NCBI GenBank assembly: GCA_964428225.1
Contig: CAYRXS010000002.1
Span: forward strand, 1 to 64,000
From: JBFMCU01 sp964428225
GTDB taxonomy: Bacteria > Planctomycetota > UBA1135 > GCA-002686595
DNA: 64,000 nt
Direction of reading: 5' to 3'
Both the position numbers and the translations under genes were made by a program. Within the stretch, counting starts at the first letter, position 1. Each line of letters opens with the position of its first letter. A model generated the notes under the pieces. It was given only the letters and a program-made list of their open reading frames with translations, searched no databases and was not told the origin of the DNA. Below are positions 43,912-52,542 of the stretch, piece after piece.

Positions 43912-45204
43912 ATGAGTCTCGGAATGGCTCTTGGATGCACGGTTCTGGCGTTGGCGGCAGTTCCCGTGGCCATGGAAGGCAGGACAAGCCCGGGCATGTT
44001 GGCCGATGAGGATGTCTTGGATCGGCTGATCGAGGAGACGAACGAGCTCGAGTCGTTCGACGTCTCGTACAAGGCCATCTCGAAAGACGGAGTGGAGCGG
44101 ACGATGCGGTTCGTGATGGCCGGACCGCAGCACGTTCTCCTGACGATACGCGAGGGGGAGGAAACCTACTACGCGGCCTGCCTCGACGGTGTCATGGCTT
44201 TTCGGGTCTTTGGCGACGAGGAGATCGAGTGGGAGTTCGACGCGGCCGGAGCCTTCGGGGAGCTCGAGGTCGTGATGGAGGCCTGGGAGGAGGAGTTTGG
44301 AACGATGTTGCTGGGGCGCGAGACCTCCCTGGGCGGTGGCCCGGAAATCAACATGGGTCCCGCTGCCTCGAACGACGACATGCGCTTCGACGTCTCCTAC
44401 TCGATCAATCGCAAGGCTCTCCTCAACTGGCTGCGTGTCCTCCAGCAAGCGAAGGAGGTTCCTGGCGACAACGAGGACGTCGTCATTCTCACGCTCGACG
44501 AAGAGAACTACTGGGAGGTTACCCGGACGACGGGCTTCATCACGCGAGCCTGGGAGATGGAGGATGAGGAGCAGCGAGTCTTCCTGAAGCTCACCCATCT
44601 CGATCTGGAGCCGGATCTCGACGAGGAATCCGTGCGACTTCCCGAATCCAGCGAGGACGCGACGGATCAGACCGCGGAGGTGGCCGCGGCCTTGAGGAAG
44701 CAGACGGTCGATGCGGTGCGATTCGCCGTCTATAGATACCTCGACGAGCTCCTGCACAAGGAGGAATGCTCATGGGACGAGTCCACGCGCCGGAAGCTCG
44801 AGCGGGTCTTCCGGGTCGCGGCCGTTGCCGTGTATCGTGCCCAGTTTCAATCCAACCGAGCACGGCTCGAGGAGCAGGTGGACTCCAAGGCAAGTTCGTT
44901 GCGGCAGTGGTACGAGTCTGTGCGAGACCACGCGGGTGCTCCGGAGAAGCTGCGCGCCACAGTCGAACAGCGAGATGGTCTCACGAGCGGTATGGAGGAA
45001 GTACGCCGTCGGCTCGTGGAAACCGCGGATCCGGGTCCCATGCCGAACACGGAGGCCGACGTTCGCGACGAGTGCCTTGAGCTCGAACGGGAAGCCATCA
45101 GCTCGCTCTACACCGAAGAGGTCGCGGATCCGGTCCTCGAGTACTTCGACGAGGCCATGTCGGGAATCGGGGACCTGCCCCGGTCCTCGGACGTGCTTCC
45201 CTGA
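43912..45204 (+). CDS. Exported protein of unknown function, LolA-like N-terminal part
   Basis: 430 residues with a signal-like N-terminus (MSLGMALGCTVLALAAVPVAMEG). Residues about 30-230 resemble LolA/DUF2092-type lipid-carrier folds in pattern (ELESFDVSYKAISKDGVERTMRFVMAGPQHVLLTIREG ... YYAACLDGVMAF ... WEVTRTTGFITRAWEMEDEE), but this is weak. Residues about 240-430 are mostly charged helix, possibly coiled coil. The gene is visibly less GC-rich than its neighbours. It follows a LolD/MacB-like exporter, and a lipid-carrier partner would make sense, but this is inference. The next gene is convergent, with only 3 bp between the ends. Confidence 0.7.
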   Translation: MSLGMALGCTVLALAAVPVAMEGRTSPGMLADEDVLDRLIEETNELESFDVSYKAISKDGVERTMRFVMAGPQHVLLTIREGEETYYAACLDGVMAFRVFGDEEIEWEFDAAGAFGELEVVMEAWEEEFGTMLLGRETSLGGGPEINMGPAASNDDMRFDVSYSINRKALLNWLRVLQQAKEVPGDNEDVVILTLDEENYWEVTRTTGFITRAWEMEDEEQRVFLKLTHLDLEPDLDEESVRLPESSEDATDQTAEVAAALRKQTVDAVRFAVYRYLDELLHKEECSWDESTRRKLERVFRVAAVAVYRAQFQSNRARLEEQVDSKASSLRQWYESVRDHAGAPEKLRATVEQRDGLTSGMEEVRRRLVETADPGPMPNTEADVRDECLELEREAISSLYTEEVADPVLEYFDEAMSGIGDLPRSSDVLP

Positions 45205-45207
45205 ACC

Positions 45208-45945
45208 TCAGCCGATCCGTTGGCGAAAGCACGTCAGGTGCCCGTCGCCGTAGAAGACCTCGAAGCGGTCCGAGAGGAAGTCGCGCAGGCAGTCGGCGAT
45301 GCTGAAGATCACGACGGGATCCTCCGCGAGGTCGAGCTCGGCGGCGAAGCGTTCGTAGAAGCGGCGACCTTCGCCCTCGGGGCGGACGGGGCGGTAGAGA
45401 TAGATGAAGTCCATCCCCGCCGGCGAGGCGTCGAGCACGTCGCCGACGCGCCACTCCACGCGCTCCTCGGGCACGCCGAGCCAGGCCTGCAGGTGGCGTC
45501 CGAACTCGACCATCCGGCTCGAGATCTCGATCTGCACCGTGCGCGCGTGGGGATCGAGCTTCTGCATCAGCAGGCCCTGTAATCCGTTGCCCGCGCCGAA
45601 GTCGCCCGAGACGGTGGTCGTGGACAGGAAGGGCCCCGCCTTGAGGATCGGCGAGAGCCCCCCGGCGTGGGCCCAGTAGCCGCCCGTCTCGTCGACGCGC
45701 CGTCGCTCCTCGGCGGTGTACGGAGCCTCGTGGCCGTGGACGTGCGCGTACAGGGTGAGGAATGCCTCCTCGATCTCCTCCGCGTCGTCTCCGTCGGCGG
45801 CGGCCAGGAAGCGTGCGTGGTGCTCGGCGTACCGCGGGCAGAGCCCGAAGGGATCCGGCGGGGGCGGGAGCTCCGCGAAGAGCTCCATCAGGCGCGAGAG
45901 CCGCCGCCGCTCCTCGAGAGGGCGCTCGTCGTCGACGACCTTCAT
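45208..45945 (-). CDS. SAM-dependent methyltransferase-like protein
   Basis: A 245-residue cytosolic protein. Motif I of a class I methyltransferase is seen in VSGDFGAGNGLQGLL, followed by VQIEISSRMVEFGRHLQ, an acidic-hydrophobic segment RVGDVLDASPAGMDFIYLYRPV and a C-terminal strand with FEVFYGDGHLTCFRQ. The N-terminal 90 residues are helical. No target-recognition region is recognisable, so the substrate is unknown. I chose the ATG at 45945 because the upstream extension to 45987 looks non-coding. Convergent with the LolA-like gene. Confidence 0.72.
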   Translation of the reverse strand: MKVVDDERPLEERRRLSRLMELFAELPPPPDPFGLCPRYAEHHARFLAAADGDDAEEIEEAFLTLYAHVHGHEAPYTAEERRRVDETGGYWAHAGGLSPILKAGPFLSTTTVSGDFGAGNGLQGLLMQKLDPHARTVQIEISSRMVEFGRHLQAWLGVPEERVEWRVGDVLDASPAGMDFIYLYRPVRPEGEGRRFYERFAAELDLAEDPVVIFSIADCLRDFLSDRFEVFYGDGHLTCFRQRIG

Positions 45946-46014
45946 CCTCCCGAGTGTGGGCCGCGATCGGCGATTGTCAATCCACACCGTCGCCGCCCGC
46001 GCGCCTTCCCGCCG

Positions 46015-46812
46015 TCAGTCGAGGGCGTCCCGATCCGTCTCGTCGGCCCGTTTGGCGCACTCGAGCAGGAGGTATGTCACGTTGCAGCGGAGGTCGGGAT
46101 CCGCGACGACCCGGAGGCCCGCGGCGAAGTGGTACGTGGCGACGTCCGCCGCGAAGAGGCGCTGGAAGATCTGCTGCATCTGCCGGACGAGAGCTCGGTG
46201 AAGCCCGTCGCGGTCGATGATCTCCCGGCGCAGCAGCGCGGTGCCGAAGAGCTCGGGGAGCTCGTCCTTGACCTCGAGCATCTCGTCCAGACGTTCCCGG
46301 GTGAGGGAACCCTGCTCGACGAGGATCTCCCCGAGCCGGCTGCCGGGCGGAGGATTGTCGCTGGAGGCGTAGGTCACCTCTCCCTCGGAGAGCTCGATCC
46401 GGAACGTCTCGTCCAGCGTGTCCACCCAGAGGACACCGGTGCGGCGCAAGCCGGAGAGGAAGACGAGGAAGTCCACCACGGGCACGATGCGGCTGCTGCC
46501 CGAGAGGCAGCTCGCCTGGTCGTCCCCCGGAAGGTCGCCCGCGATTCCCATTCCGTTCACGAGACCGGTGAAGGACCCGCTGAGCGTGGCCCGCGACGCC
46601 TCCTCGGTTCGAGGCGCGGAGCCGGTCACGAGCATCAGGGCCTCGGCCGCCTCGTCCAGGCTTCCCACCGCTCGGGCGAGCTGGCCGCGGGCCGTGCTCG
46701 CGGAGCCGTGGGCCACGAGGAGGCGATGGAGGTTCACCGCTCGGGCTACGAGCAGTCGACAGACGAGAGAGAGGTCGGCCGCGGGCCGATCGAGCAGGCG
46801 GGAGTTGGACAC
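46015..46812 (-). CDS. DUF4388-type (PatA N-terminal-like) regulatory protein
   Basis: 265 residues, apparent GTG start. The central part (about residues 85-235) fits DUF4388: SGSSRIVPVVDFLVFLSGLRRTGVLWVD, FRIELSEGEVTYASSDNPPPGSRLGEILVEQGSLT, ALLRREIIDRDGLHRALVRQMQQIFQRLF. DUF4388/PatA-N proteins occur beside response regulators and gliding or motility genes in cyanobacteria and myxobacteria. The N-terminal 80 residues are helical and may be a separate domain. There is no DNA-binding or receiver domain. The start is uncertain, since no ribosome site is visible. Confidence 0.75.
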   Translation of the reverse strand: MSNSRLLDRPAADLSLVCRLLVARAVNLHRLLVAHGSASTARGQLARAVGSLDEAAEALMLVTGSAPRTEEASRATLSGSFTGLVNGMGIAGDLPGDDQASCLSGSSRIVPVVDFLVFLSGLRRTGVLWVDTLDETFRIELSEGEVTYASSDNPPPGSRLGEILVEQGSLTRERLDEMLEVKDELPELFGTALLRREIIDRDGLHRALVRQMQQIFQRLFAADVATYHFAAGLRVVADPDLRCNVTYLLLECAKRADETDRDALD

Positions 46813-46917
46813 GATTGGAGGGGGGGCTGGTCCGGGGGGGACGTTTGGGCCTCTATCGGCCGCTCGACGCGACGAACCCCAGCGAATCTCGCCGTCCTTT
46901 CCGACCGGCGTCGCGCG

Positions 46918-47388
46918 TCACCCCGTCCGGCTGCGGTGCCAGGCCCACTCGATCACCTCGGAATCGCGGGCGGCGTCGGTGCAGAGGCGGGCGGGATCGG
47001 GGCGGATGCTCACGCGACCGATGTCGAGGCGGTCCGCGTCCCAGCAGGTGATCACCGTGGGATCGCCGGTGGTGAGGCCGAAGGTGTGGTCGCGACAGGC
47101 GACGATCAGGAGCTCGAGGTCGGCCTCGGGGAGCGGAACGAGGCTCCCCGCGATCATCCGGACGAGCTCGGCGGCCCGAGGCCCGTGCTCCGGATCGGTA
47201 CCATCGGAGCGCCGCCGCACGTCGTGAAGGAGGGCAAAATACTCGATTACCTCTTCCTTCGCCCCGGTCGTCGGCGCGAGCCGCAGCCCGTTCTCGCGCA
47301 CCCGCGCCCAGTGACCCGCCCCGTGGATCCCATTCCAGTCGAGGACGTACTCCTCGCGAATCCTCTTCAAGAGCGCGTCGTTCTCCAT
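46918..47388 (-). CDS. HD-domain metal-dependent phosphohydrolase-like protein
   Basis: A 156-residue cytosolic protein. Metal-site residues of the HD superfamily are in order: GIHGAGHWARV (first His), YFALLHDVRR (HD pair), LIVACRDHT (His) and CWDADRLDIGRV (final Asp). This small, single-domain form resembles uncharacterised HD proteins related to HDIG hydrolases. Substrates of such enzymes range from nucleotides to cyclic dinucleotides and cannot be guessed. I chose the ATG at 47388 since it begins at the usual distance before the first His. It is divergent from the CobW-type gene. Confidence 0.82.
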   Translation of the reverse strand: MENDALLKRIREEYVLDWNGIHGAGHWARVRENGLRLAPTTGAKEEVIEYFALLHDVRRRSDGTDPEHGPRAAELVRMIAGSLVPLPEADLELLIVACRDHTFGLTTGDPTVITCWDADRLDIGRVSIRPDPARLCTDAARDSEVIEWAWHRSRTG

Positions 47389-47468
47389 GGGGAAGGCGTG
47401 AGGGTATCCTGGTGCGGGGAGGGGGTGGAAGATCCGGCTCCTTCGTTTTCGAACGCGGAGGCCATGAC

Positions 47469-47519
47469 ATGAAGACCAATCACGAGTTGCGGCGGACCGG
47501 CGACGAGGAGGGCGCTTGA
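47469..47519 (+). CDS. Possible 16-codon leader ORF before the CobW gene
   Basis: ATG at 47469 opens MKTNHELRRTGDEEGA and stops at TGA 47517-47519, overlapping the TTG start of the CobW-type gene as TTGA. The overlap suggests translational coupling. It may also be fortuitous, since GAGGAGG within it can serve as ribosome site for the TTG. Confidence 0.3.
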   Translation: MKTNHELRRTGDEEGA

Positions 47520-48433
47520 TACCCCTGAGCCTCGTCACCGGCTTCCTCGGCAGCGGCAAGACGACCTTGCTGCGGCACGTGATCGCCCGCGACCGGGATC
47601 GCCGGCTGGCCTTCGTCGTCAACGAGTTCGGGCCCGTGGACGTCGACGGTCGGCTTCTGGACCTTCCCGAGGACCGGGTGCTCTCCATTCCGGGGGGGAG
47701 CATCTTCTGCCGCTGTCTGTCCGGCGAGCTCGTCGGGAGTCTGCGGCGGATCGCGGAATGGACCGACGAGTCGGGGGAGAGGCTGGACGGCGTCGTGATC
47801 GAGGCGAGCGGGATCGCCGATCCCAGGGTCGCCGGCCCCCTGCTCCTCGAGACGGGCCTGAGCGAGCAGTTCGAGCTTCGCACGATCGTCGCCATCGTCG
47901 ATCCGACCACCTTCCCGAAGCTGCTCCACACGCTGCCGAACGTCGTGGCCCAGGTGGAGGCCTGCAGCCTCGCGATCGTGAACAAGATCGACCTGCACCC
48001 GGAGGCCGAGATACGCGCCGTCGAGGCCCAGGTCGCGGCCATCAATCCCCGGGCCATCGTCCTGCGCGCCGAGCACGCCCGGCTCGACCTCGACATCCTG
48101 GCTCCCTCTCCGGTGCGCGAGCTGGCGGGCGAGCTCGCGCCCTGCGCCGATCCCCGCTACGCCCGCTCGGTCGTCGAGGTGCGCGATCCGATCGATCCTG
48201 ACGAGCTGCTCGCGGAGCTCCGTGCGCTCGGAGACGCCGTCTGGCGGGCCAAGGGCTTCGTGCCCTCGGCGGACGGCTTCGTCCACCTCGACTACTCGGT
48301 CGCGGGCATGACCTGCCGTCCGGCTCCGTGCCCCCCCGACGGTGGCCGCCTGGTCGTCATCGCGCGGGGTGACGTCGGCGCCGACGCCCGGATGCGCATC
48401 GCGCGGCTGGGTCAGTGCTCGTCCCAGTCGTAG
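47516..48433 (+). CDS. CobW/P47K-family metallochaperone GTPase
   Basis: 305 residues, TTG start. Walker A is GFLGSGKTT at residues 9-17, followed by VVNEFGPVDVDGRLL, SIPGGSIFCRCLSGEL, a Walker B-type VVIEASGIADPRV and NKID. The usual CxCC metal site is CRC-Leu here, a form known in one CobW subgroup, so I do not treat it as a defect. A C-terminal CobW domain with a Cys pair (MTCRPAPC) ends the protein. CobW GTPases insert zinc, cobalt or iron into client proteins; the client is unknown. GAGGAGG four bases before TTG supports this start, which is also where similarity begins. Confidence 0.88.
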   Translation: MIPLSLVTGFLGSGKTTLLRHVIARDRDRRLAFVVNEFGPVDVDGRLLDLPEDRVLSIPGGSIFCRCLSGELVGSLRRIAEWTDESGERLDGVVIEASGIADPRVAGPLLLETGLSEQFELRTIVAIVDPTTFPKLLHTLPNVVAQVEACSLAIVNKIDLHPEAEIRAVEAQVAAINPRAIVLRAEHARLDLDILAPSPVRELAGELAPCADPRYARSVVEVRDPIDPDELLAELRALGDAVWRAKGFVPSADGFVHLDYSVAGMTCRPAPCPPDGGRLVVIARGDVGADARMRIARLGQCSSQS

Positions 48434-48494
48434 TACGCGTCCACGACCGTGCCTGCCCGAGGTCCGATGAGTGCAGGGGGGCTACGTACGCCAG

Positions 48495-48558
48495 CACGGA
48501 AACACGGAAACACGGAAAGGGGGAAGACCGGGAGATCGGGAGACCGGGAGCACGGAAA
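48495..48558. repeat. Array of eight 8-bp units (64 bp) between convergent genes
   Basis: Unit order: CACGGAAA three times, GGGGGAAG, ACCGGGAG, ATCGGGAG, ACCGGGAG, CACGGAAA, with no spacers. Two unit types share an exact 8-bp period. A separate hairpin follows: GGCGGC (48566-48571) with GCCGCC (48578-48583). The array lies in the 213-bp gap between the CobW-type gene and the HEAT-VWA gene. It looks like a small variable-number tandem repeat or a mobile intergenic repeat, not a CRISPR. Confidence 0.8.
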
Positions 48559-48646
48559 TGTATAGGGCGGCGGGGAGGCCGCCAGGGAGAGGAAGGGGAA
48601 GCTCGAGGAGACAGAGGCCGCCCGGACCCGAGGATCTGGCCGCGGC

Positions 48647-50551
48647 CTACTCCTCGAAACAGGCGTCTTTCGCGTCGTCCTTCGGAGGGATTCCCACCTC
48701 GACGTACTCCCCCCCGCCGTCGTCGGCGAGCTGCTCGAGCAGCGCTGACTTTCGGCCGACGGAGACACTGAAGATCTGGATGCGCCGCGCGCGGTTGCGT
48801 CGGCGGACCTCCTTGCGGATCTCCTCGGGTTCCGTGATCGTCCCGCCGCTGGGCTGACCGTCGGAGAGGATGTAGATCGTGTCCACCAGGGGATCCCGAA
48901 ACGTCAGGTCGATCGCGTCGAAGAGATTCGTACCGCCCCCCGCCGTCTGCTTGGCGATGAACTCGATGGCGTCGGCCCGGGTCTCCTCGTCCAGCGGGAC
49001 GACGCCGTCCTTCCACTCCCGAACCACGGAGTCGAAGAAGATCACGTTGCATCGACGTCCGTCGGGGATCCGCTTCAGGAGTCCGCGGAGCTGGTCGAGG
49101 GCGACCATGATCCGCGTCGGTCCGCTCTCCTCCGAGGTCGTGCGTTCGCGCATGTGAGCGGGCTGGTCCATCGATCCGCTCACGTCGACGACGAAGCACA
49201 CCCGATCCGACAGGATGGGCAGGCCGTAGAACGTCGCCGAGCCGAATCCCTCGGCCTTGCGGGCCGCGCGCTTGGAGATGAGCGCCTCGACTTCCTCGAG
49301 AGGCGGCAGCTCGAAGGAAGCGCCCTCGGCGTTCCACCACTCCTGCCATCGCACGGTTCGCCGACCGAGGTCGAGCCCGGTCAGGAGCCGCAGCCCGTTC
49401 CAAACCTCGGCGTGCAGGCGACCCGTCTCCTCGTCCAGGCGGGCGATCAGGGGGGGGAGGGCGTCGGCACGGCGCAAGATCACCGTGCCTCGAATCGAAG
49501 CCGAGCGAACGCGCCAGTCGGGATCGGCGAGGAGACCGTAGAGCGCCTGAATCGCCTCGAGCGTTCGCAGCTCCAGCAAGGCATCGGTCGCGCCGAGCCG
49601 GTTGAGCGGATCCTGGCTCCGGGACAGCTTGAACACGCGCCGCTCCATCTCGCGGTCGTCCAGGGCGAGGAGTCCCATCGCGGCGATGGCGGCGAGCCGG
49701 ACGTCGGCTTCGCGCGAGCGGGCGAGCGCCTCGATCGTGGTCGCCGCGCGCTTCTCCTGTCCGCGAGCGATCAGAGCCTCGAGGGCATGGAGCTGCAGCC
49801 CGGGTGGGCCCTGCCGGAGAGCTCCGAGCAGGGCCCTCGTCACCTGCTCCGATCGATCGGAGACGAGCCCGTCGAGCAGCACGATCCGCAGCGCCTCGGG
49901 GTACCGGCCGCGCTTCAGCCGCGAGAGGAACGCCGCACGCGCCTCGTTGGTCCCGTAGAGCTCGATCCGCGCCGCCGGCCGGAGCTTCGAAGCGGAGGCG
50001 GAGGGGAGGTTGTCGAGGACGAGCTCGAGGAGATCGAGGTCGGGCGATCTCACCAGCCGCGAGATGACGCCCTCGGCGGCGACCCCGCGGATCTCGGGAT
50101 CCCGACTCTTGCGGAGCACGACCTCGAGCGCGGTGATGCCGGTCGCCCCGAAGTACCAGAGGGCGCGGGCCGCCCCGGCGCGGGCCTCGGGCAGGGAGGG
50201 CTTCAGCGCCTCGCTGCGCAGGAACGCGACGGCGGGAGCCTTCAGCTCGTCCACCTGTCCGAAGACGTAGAAGCTCCAGTAGGCCAGCCTCAGCGCCCGC
50301 GGCTCCTCGAGCCATCCCACGACCCTCTGGAGCGCTTCCAGGGCTTCGGCGTTCGCGTGGCCCGCCAGCTCGAGGAGCGTGTCGTAGGAGACGTCGTCGC
50401 GTGCCGCCCGGATCTCGCTCAGCAGCTCGGGGATGCTGCGCCGCTCCTCCTCTTCCTCGGGCTCCTGGGCGCGGGGCGCGGGCGCGAGGGCGACGATCGC
50501 GAGCAGCAAGGCGAAGAACGCGGGCAAGATCTTGCGGGGCTCGATGTGCAC
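48647..50551 (-). CDS. Exported HEAT-repeat protein with C-terminal VWA domain
   Basis: 634 residues. A signal peptide (about 1-28, ending APRAQ) precedes an acidic stretch (EPEEEEERR). HEAT repeats span about residues 45-400, ending in the motif GLRLLTGLDLGRRTVRWQEWW. A VWA domain follows from about 445 with a complete MIDAS: Asp456-x-Ser458-x-Ser460 (DVSGSM), the Thr in GGGTNLFDAI and the Asp of LSDGQPSGG. VWA domains bind protein ligands through Mg2+; with HEAT scaffolds this suggests assembly of a periplasmic complex. The W-rich HEAT-ending motif also occurs in the HEAT protein of the pseudopilin operon (5558-6953). Confidence 0.9.
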   Translation of the reverse strand: MHIEPRKILPAFFALLLAIVALAPAPRAQEPEEEEERRSIPELLSEIRAARDDVSYDTLLELAGHANAEALEALQRVVGWLEEPRALRLAYWSFYVFGQVDELKAPAVAFLRSEALKPSLPEARAGAARALWYFGATGITALEVVLRKSRDPEIRGVAAEGVISRLVRSPDLDLLELVLDNLPSASASKLRPAARIELYGTNEARAAFLSRLKRGRYPEALRIVLLDGLVSDRSEQVTRALLGALRQGPPGLQLHALEALIARGQEKRAATTIEALARSREADVRLAAIAAMGLLALDDREMERRVFKLSRSQDPLNRLGATDALLELRTLEAIQALYGLLADPDWRVRSASIRGTVILRRADALPPLIARLDEETGRLHAEVWNGLRLLTGLDLGRRTVRWQEWWNAEGASFELPPLEEVEALISKRAARKAEGFGSATFYGLPILSDRVCFVVDVSGSMDQPAHMRERTTSEESGPTRIMVALDQLRGLLKRIPDGRRCNVIFFDSVVREWKDGVVPLDEETRADAIEFIAKQTAGGGTNLFDAIDLTFRDPLVDTIYILSDGQPSGGTITEPEEIRKEVRRRNRARRIQIFSVSVGRKSALLEQLADDGGGEYVEVGIPPKDDAKDACFEE

Positions 50552-50632
50552 GGTTCCTAGTCTCCCTTCCGAATCGTGAGGATGTCAACGGGATGCCAGT
50601 CCGAGCTCTCTACCCGGCGGGAGAGGTCGGGG

Positions 50633-51547
50633 CTACCGAGCCTCCTGCGTCTCACGGGGACCTCCGAGCATGTCCTCGAGGACCCGAGCCTGCTGCACGT
50701 GGTGCCCCGCTCCGTAGACCACGAGCACCCGATCGTAGCGGTTGAGCATGTCCGCGATCACGCCGGTGATGTGCGCATCCCGGATGGCTCCCACGCGGGC
50801 GGAAATCCGGTTGGTGAACAAGGCGTCGTCCGATGCGATGGGAGCGGTCACGTTCGTGTCGATCTCATCGTAATCGAAGCCTCGTTCGTTCTTCTCCGCG
50901 TACCACTGCTCGAAGTCGTCGAGGTCCGAGAACTCGCCGGGGCCGATGTCGTAGGCCCTCCCGCACTGGACGATGTACCGGTCGAACAGCTCCGCGAAGG
51001 TCTTCCCCTCGTCCTCGCCGGACCGCTTCCACTGGGGGATCTGTCGTACCGTGACGTAGTACACGAGATCGCGCAGTTCGAAGGGGCCCTCCTCGATCTG
51101 TTCACGCACCGCGAGCCGGCTCGGCTCCGCGCCGATGAACGGGATGTCGAGGGCCAACGCCCGGGACGCGGCGTAGGCCGCCTCGCCGCCGACCCACCGG
51201 TCGCCCTCGGGCATCCCCGAGGCCCACTCGCCGTAGCCCTCCGGGGAGAAGCCATGATCGCTCGTGAGTCCCTCGATGACGATCACCTGCGGATCGAGGA
51301 GCTCGATCTCGCGCTCGACCACTTCGAAGGTGAGGCAGCCGCTTAGGTGCTCGTGCCGTGATGCCACGAAGGTGAGCGCGCGGTCCCCGTCCGCGTATCT
51401 CGCCGCGTAGGGCGGAGTGGGCAGCTCGCGCTGCGCCTTCGCGCTCCAGGGGACGAGGAGGGATGCATCGGCCCGGTAGACCTCGGACGTCGCGCAGGCG
51501 AAGAGAGGGACGCATGACAATAGGCTCGCGGCGATGATCGGCTTCAT
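50633..51547 (-). CDS. TraB/ChaN-like predicted lipoprotein
   Basis: 304 residues with a lipobox (LFAC at about residues 15-18). The layout fits the TraB/Tiki/ChaN-like superfamily: an early strand and His pair ALTFVASRHEH, LLDPQVIVIEGL, a long helical middle, and the closing VLVVYGAGHHVQQARVLEDML with the GxxH motif. Members include Tiki-type metalloproteases and haem- or pheromone-related proteins, so no substrate can be stated. The ATG at 51547 opens the signal peptide. It is divergent from the TPR lipoprotein gene with an 81-bp gap, so they may share a regulatory region. Confidence 0.72.
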   Translation of the reverse strand: MKPIIAASLLSCVPLFACATSEVYRADASLLVPWSAKAQRELPTPPYAARYADGDRALTFVASRHEHLSGCLTFEVVEREIELLDPQVIVIEGLTSDHGFSPEGYGEWASGMPEGDRWVGGEAAYAASRALALDIPFIGAEPSRLAVREQIEEGPFELRDLVYYVTVRQIPQWKRSGEDEGKTFAELFDRYIVQCGRAYDIGPGEFSDLDDFEQWYAEKNERGFDYDEIDTNVTAPIASDDALFTNRISARVGAIRDAHITGVIADMLNRYDRVLVVYGAGHHVQQARVLEDMLGGPRETQEAR

Positions 51548-51628
51548 GGGCGTGAAACGTTGCGATGGCGTGCGGGCGTTGCGCCGCCTTGATCTGCTCC
51601 GGGGCCGAGGATAGCATCCCCTCGTCTC

Positions 51629-52492
51629 ATGGAGCTGGAGCGCTCTTCCCCCCGCCGGAACGTTTCGCCTTCGAGCCCATTGGCCCTGCTGGTCGGCACG
51701 TTTCTCCTGCTGTTGTCCGCTTCCTGTGGGAACGCGGCCGACGGAGAGGGGACGACCACCTCCGACCTCCTCGACGCGGCGTACCCGGCCTTCGCGGAGG
51801 CCATGGGGAAGGACTCCTGGCCGCCTCCGAACTCGGGGATGGCCCAGATTCGCCAGGCGATGTCCTCCGGCTCGATGGAGCGGGTCCGCCAGCTCATCGA
51901 GCAGGAGCTGGCCCGGAATCCCGACAACCTCCAGGCCACCTTCATCCGCAGCGAGATCCTCTTCCGCACCGCGCAGTACGGGGCCGCGCGTCCGGGGTTC
52001 GAGAAAGTTCTCGAGCAAGGTCCCAGCTTCGCCGGCGGCGAGTACGTGTTCCTCGCCTACGGCCGGTGCCTGGTGAGCCTGGGCGAGGGCGATCTGGCCC
52101 GCAAATCGCTCTTGATGTTCCTGAAGCTCCAGCCGGGCCATGGCGAGGCCCTCTCGGTCCTCGGCCTACTCGAGATCGCCGACGGGAATCCGGACCAGGC
52201 CATCCTCTACCTCGATCAGGCGATCAAGGCTCTCGAGATCCTCGAGGCGCAACGCGGGATGAACATGGCGGCCAACCGGGCCGTGATCCTCTCGAGCAAG
52301 GCAGATGCCTATCTGCAGAAGGACGAGCTGGAGAACGCGCGCTCCGCGTTGCTGGCCAGTCTGCAACTCAACCCCAGGGATCCCCAAACCTACTACACGC
52401 TGTCTCGGGTCCTCACACGCCTGGGAGACGCGGGGGGCGCCCGCCGCGCTTTGCAGGATTTCGAGCGCGCGACGGAGGCGGCGAACCGCTGA
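51629..52492 (+). CDS. TPR-repeat lipoprotein
   Basis: 287 residues. Signal core LALLVGTFLLLL with lipobox SASC at about residues 30-33. Residues about 70-285 hold five to six TPR-like helical pairs: RQLIEQELARNPDNLQATFI, FEKVLEQGPSFAGGEYVFLAYG, LMFLKLQPGHGEALSVLGLLE, DELENARSALLASLQLNPRD, LSRVLTRLGDAGGARRALQDF. It probably scaffolds protein contacts in the envelope. The ASPIC/UnbV gene follows after 50 bp on the same strand. TPR plus ASPIC/UnbV pairings are frequent in Planctomycetota and Acidobacteriota, which hints at a joint function. Confidence 0.82.
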   Translation: MELERSSPRRNVSPSSPLALLVGTFLLLLSASCGNAADGEGTTTSDLLDAAYPAFAEAMGKDSWPPPNSGMAQIRQAMSSGSMERVRQLIEQELARNPDNLQATFIRSEILFRTAQYGAARPGFEKVLEQGPSFAGGEYVFLAYGRCLVSLGEGDLARKSLLMFLKLQPGHGEALSVLGLLEIADGNPDQAILYLDQAIKALEILEAQRGMNMAANRAVILSSKADAYLQKDELENARSALLASLQLNPRDPQTYYTLSRVLTRLGDAGGARRALQDFERATEAANR

Positions 52493-52542
52493 CCGGGTTC
52501 CCCGGGCGGCCGCTAGCAGCATTGAACCAAGGAAGGTGTCCG

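Noticed and set aside
47516..48433. Damaged metal site in the CobW protein (CRC-Leu instead of CxCC)
   Set aside because: The surrounding GGSIFCRCL pattern belongs to a known subgroup and the GTPase motifs are intact.
48495..48558. CRISPR-like repeat array
   Set aside because: Units are 8 bp without spacers and no cas gene is near.
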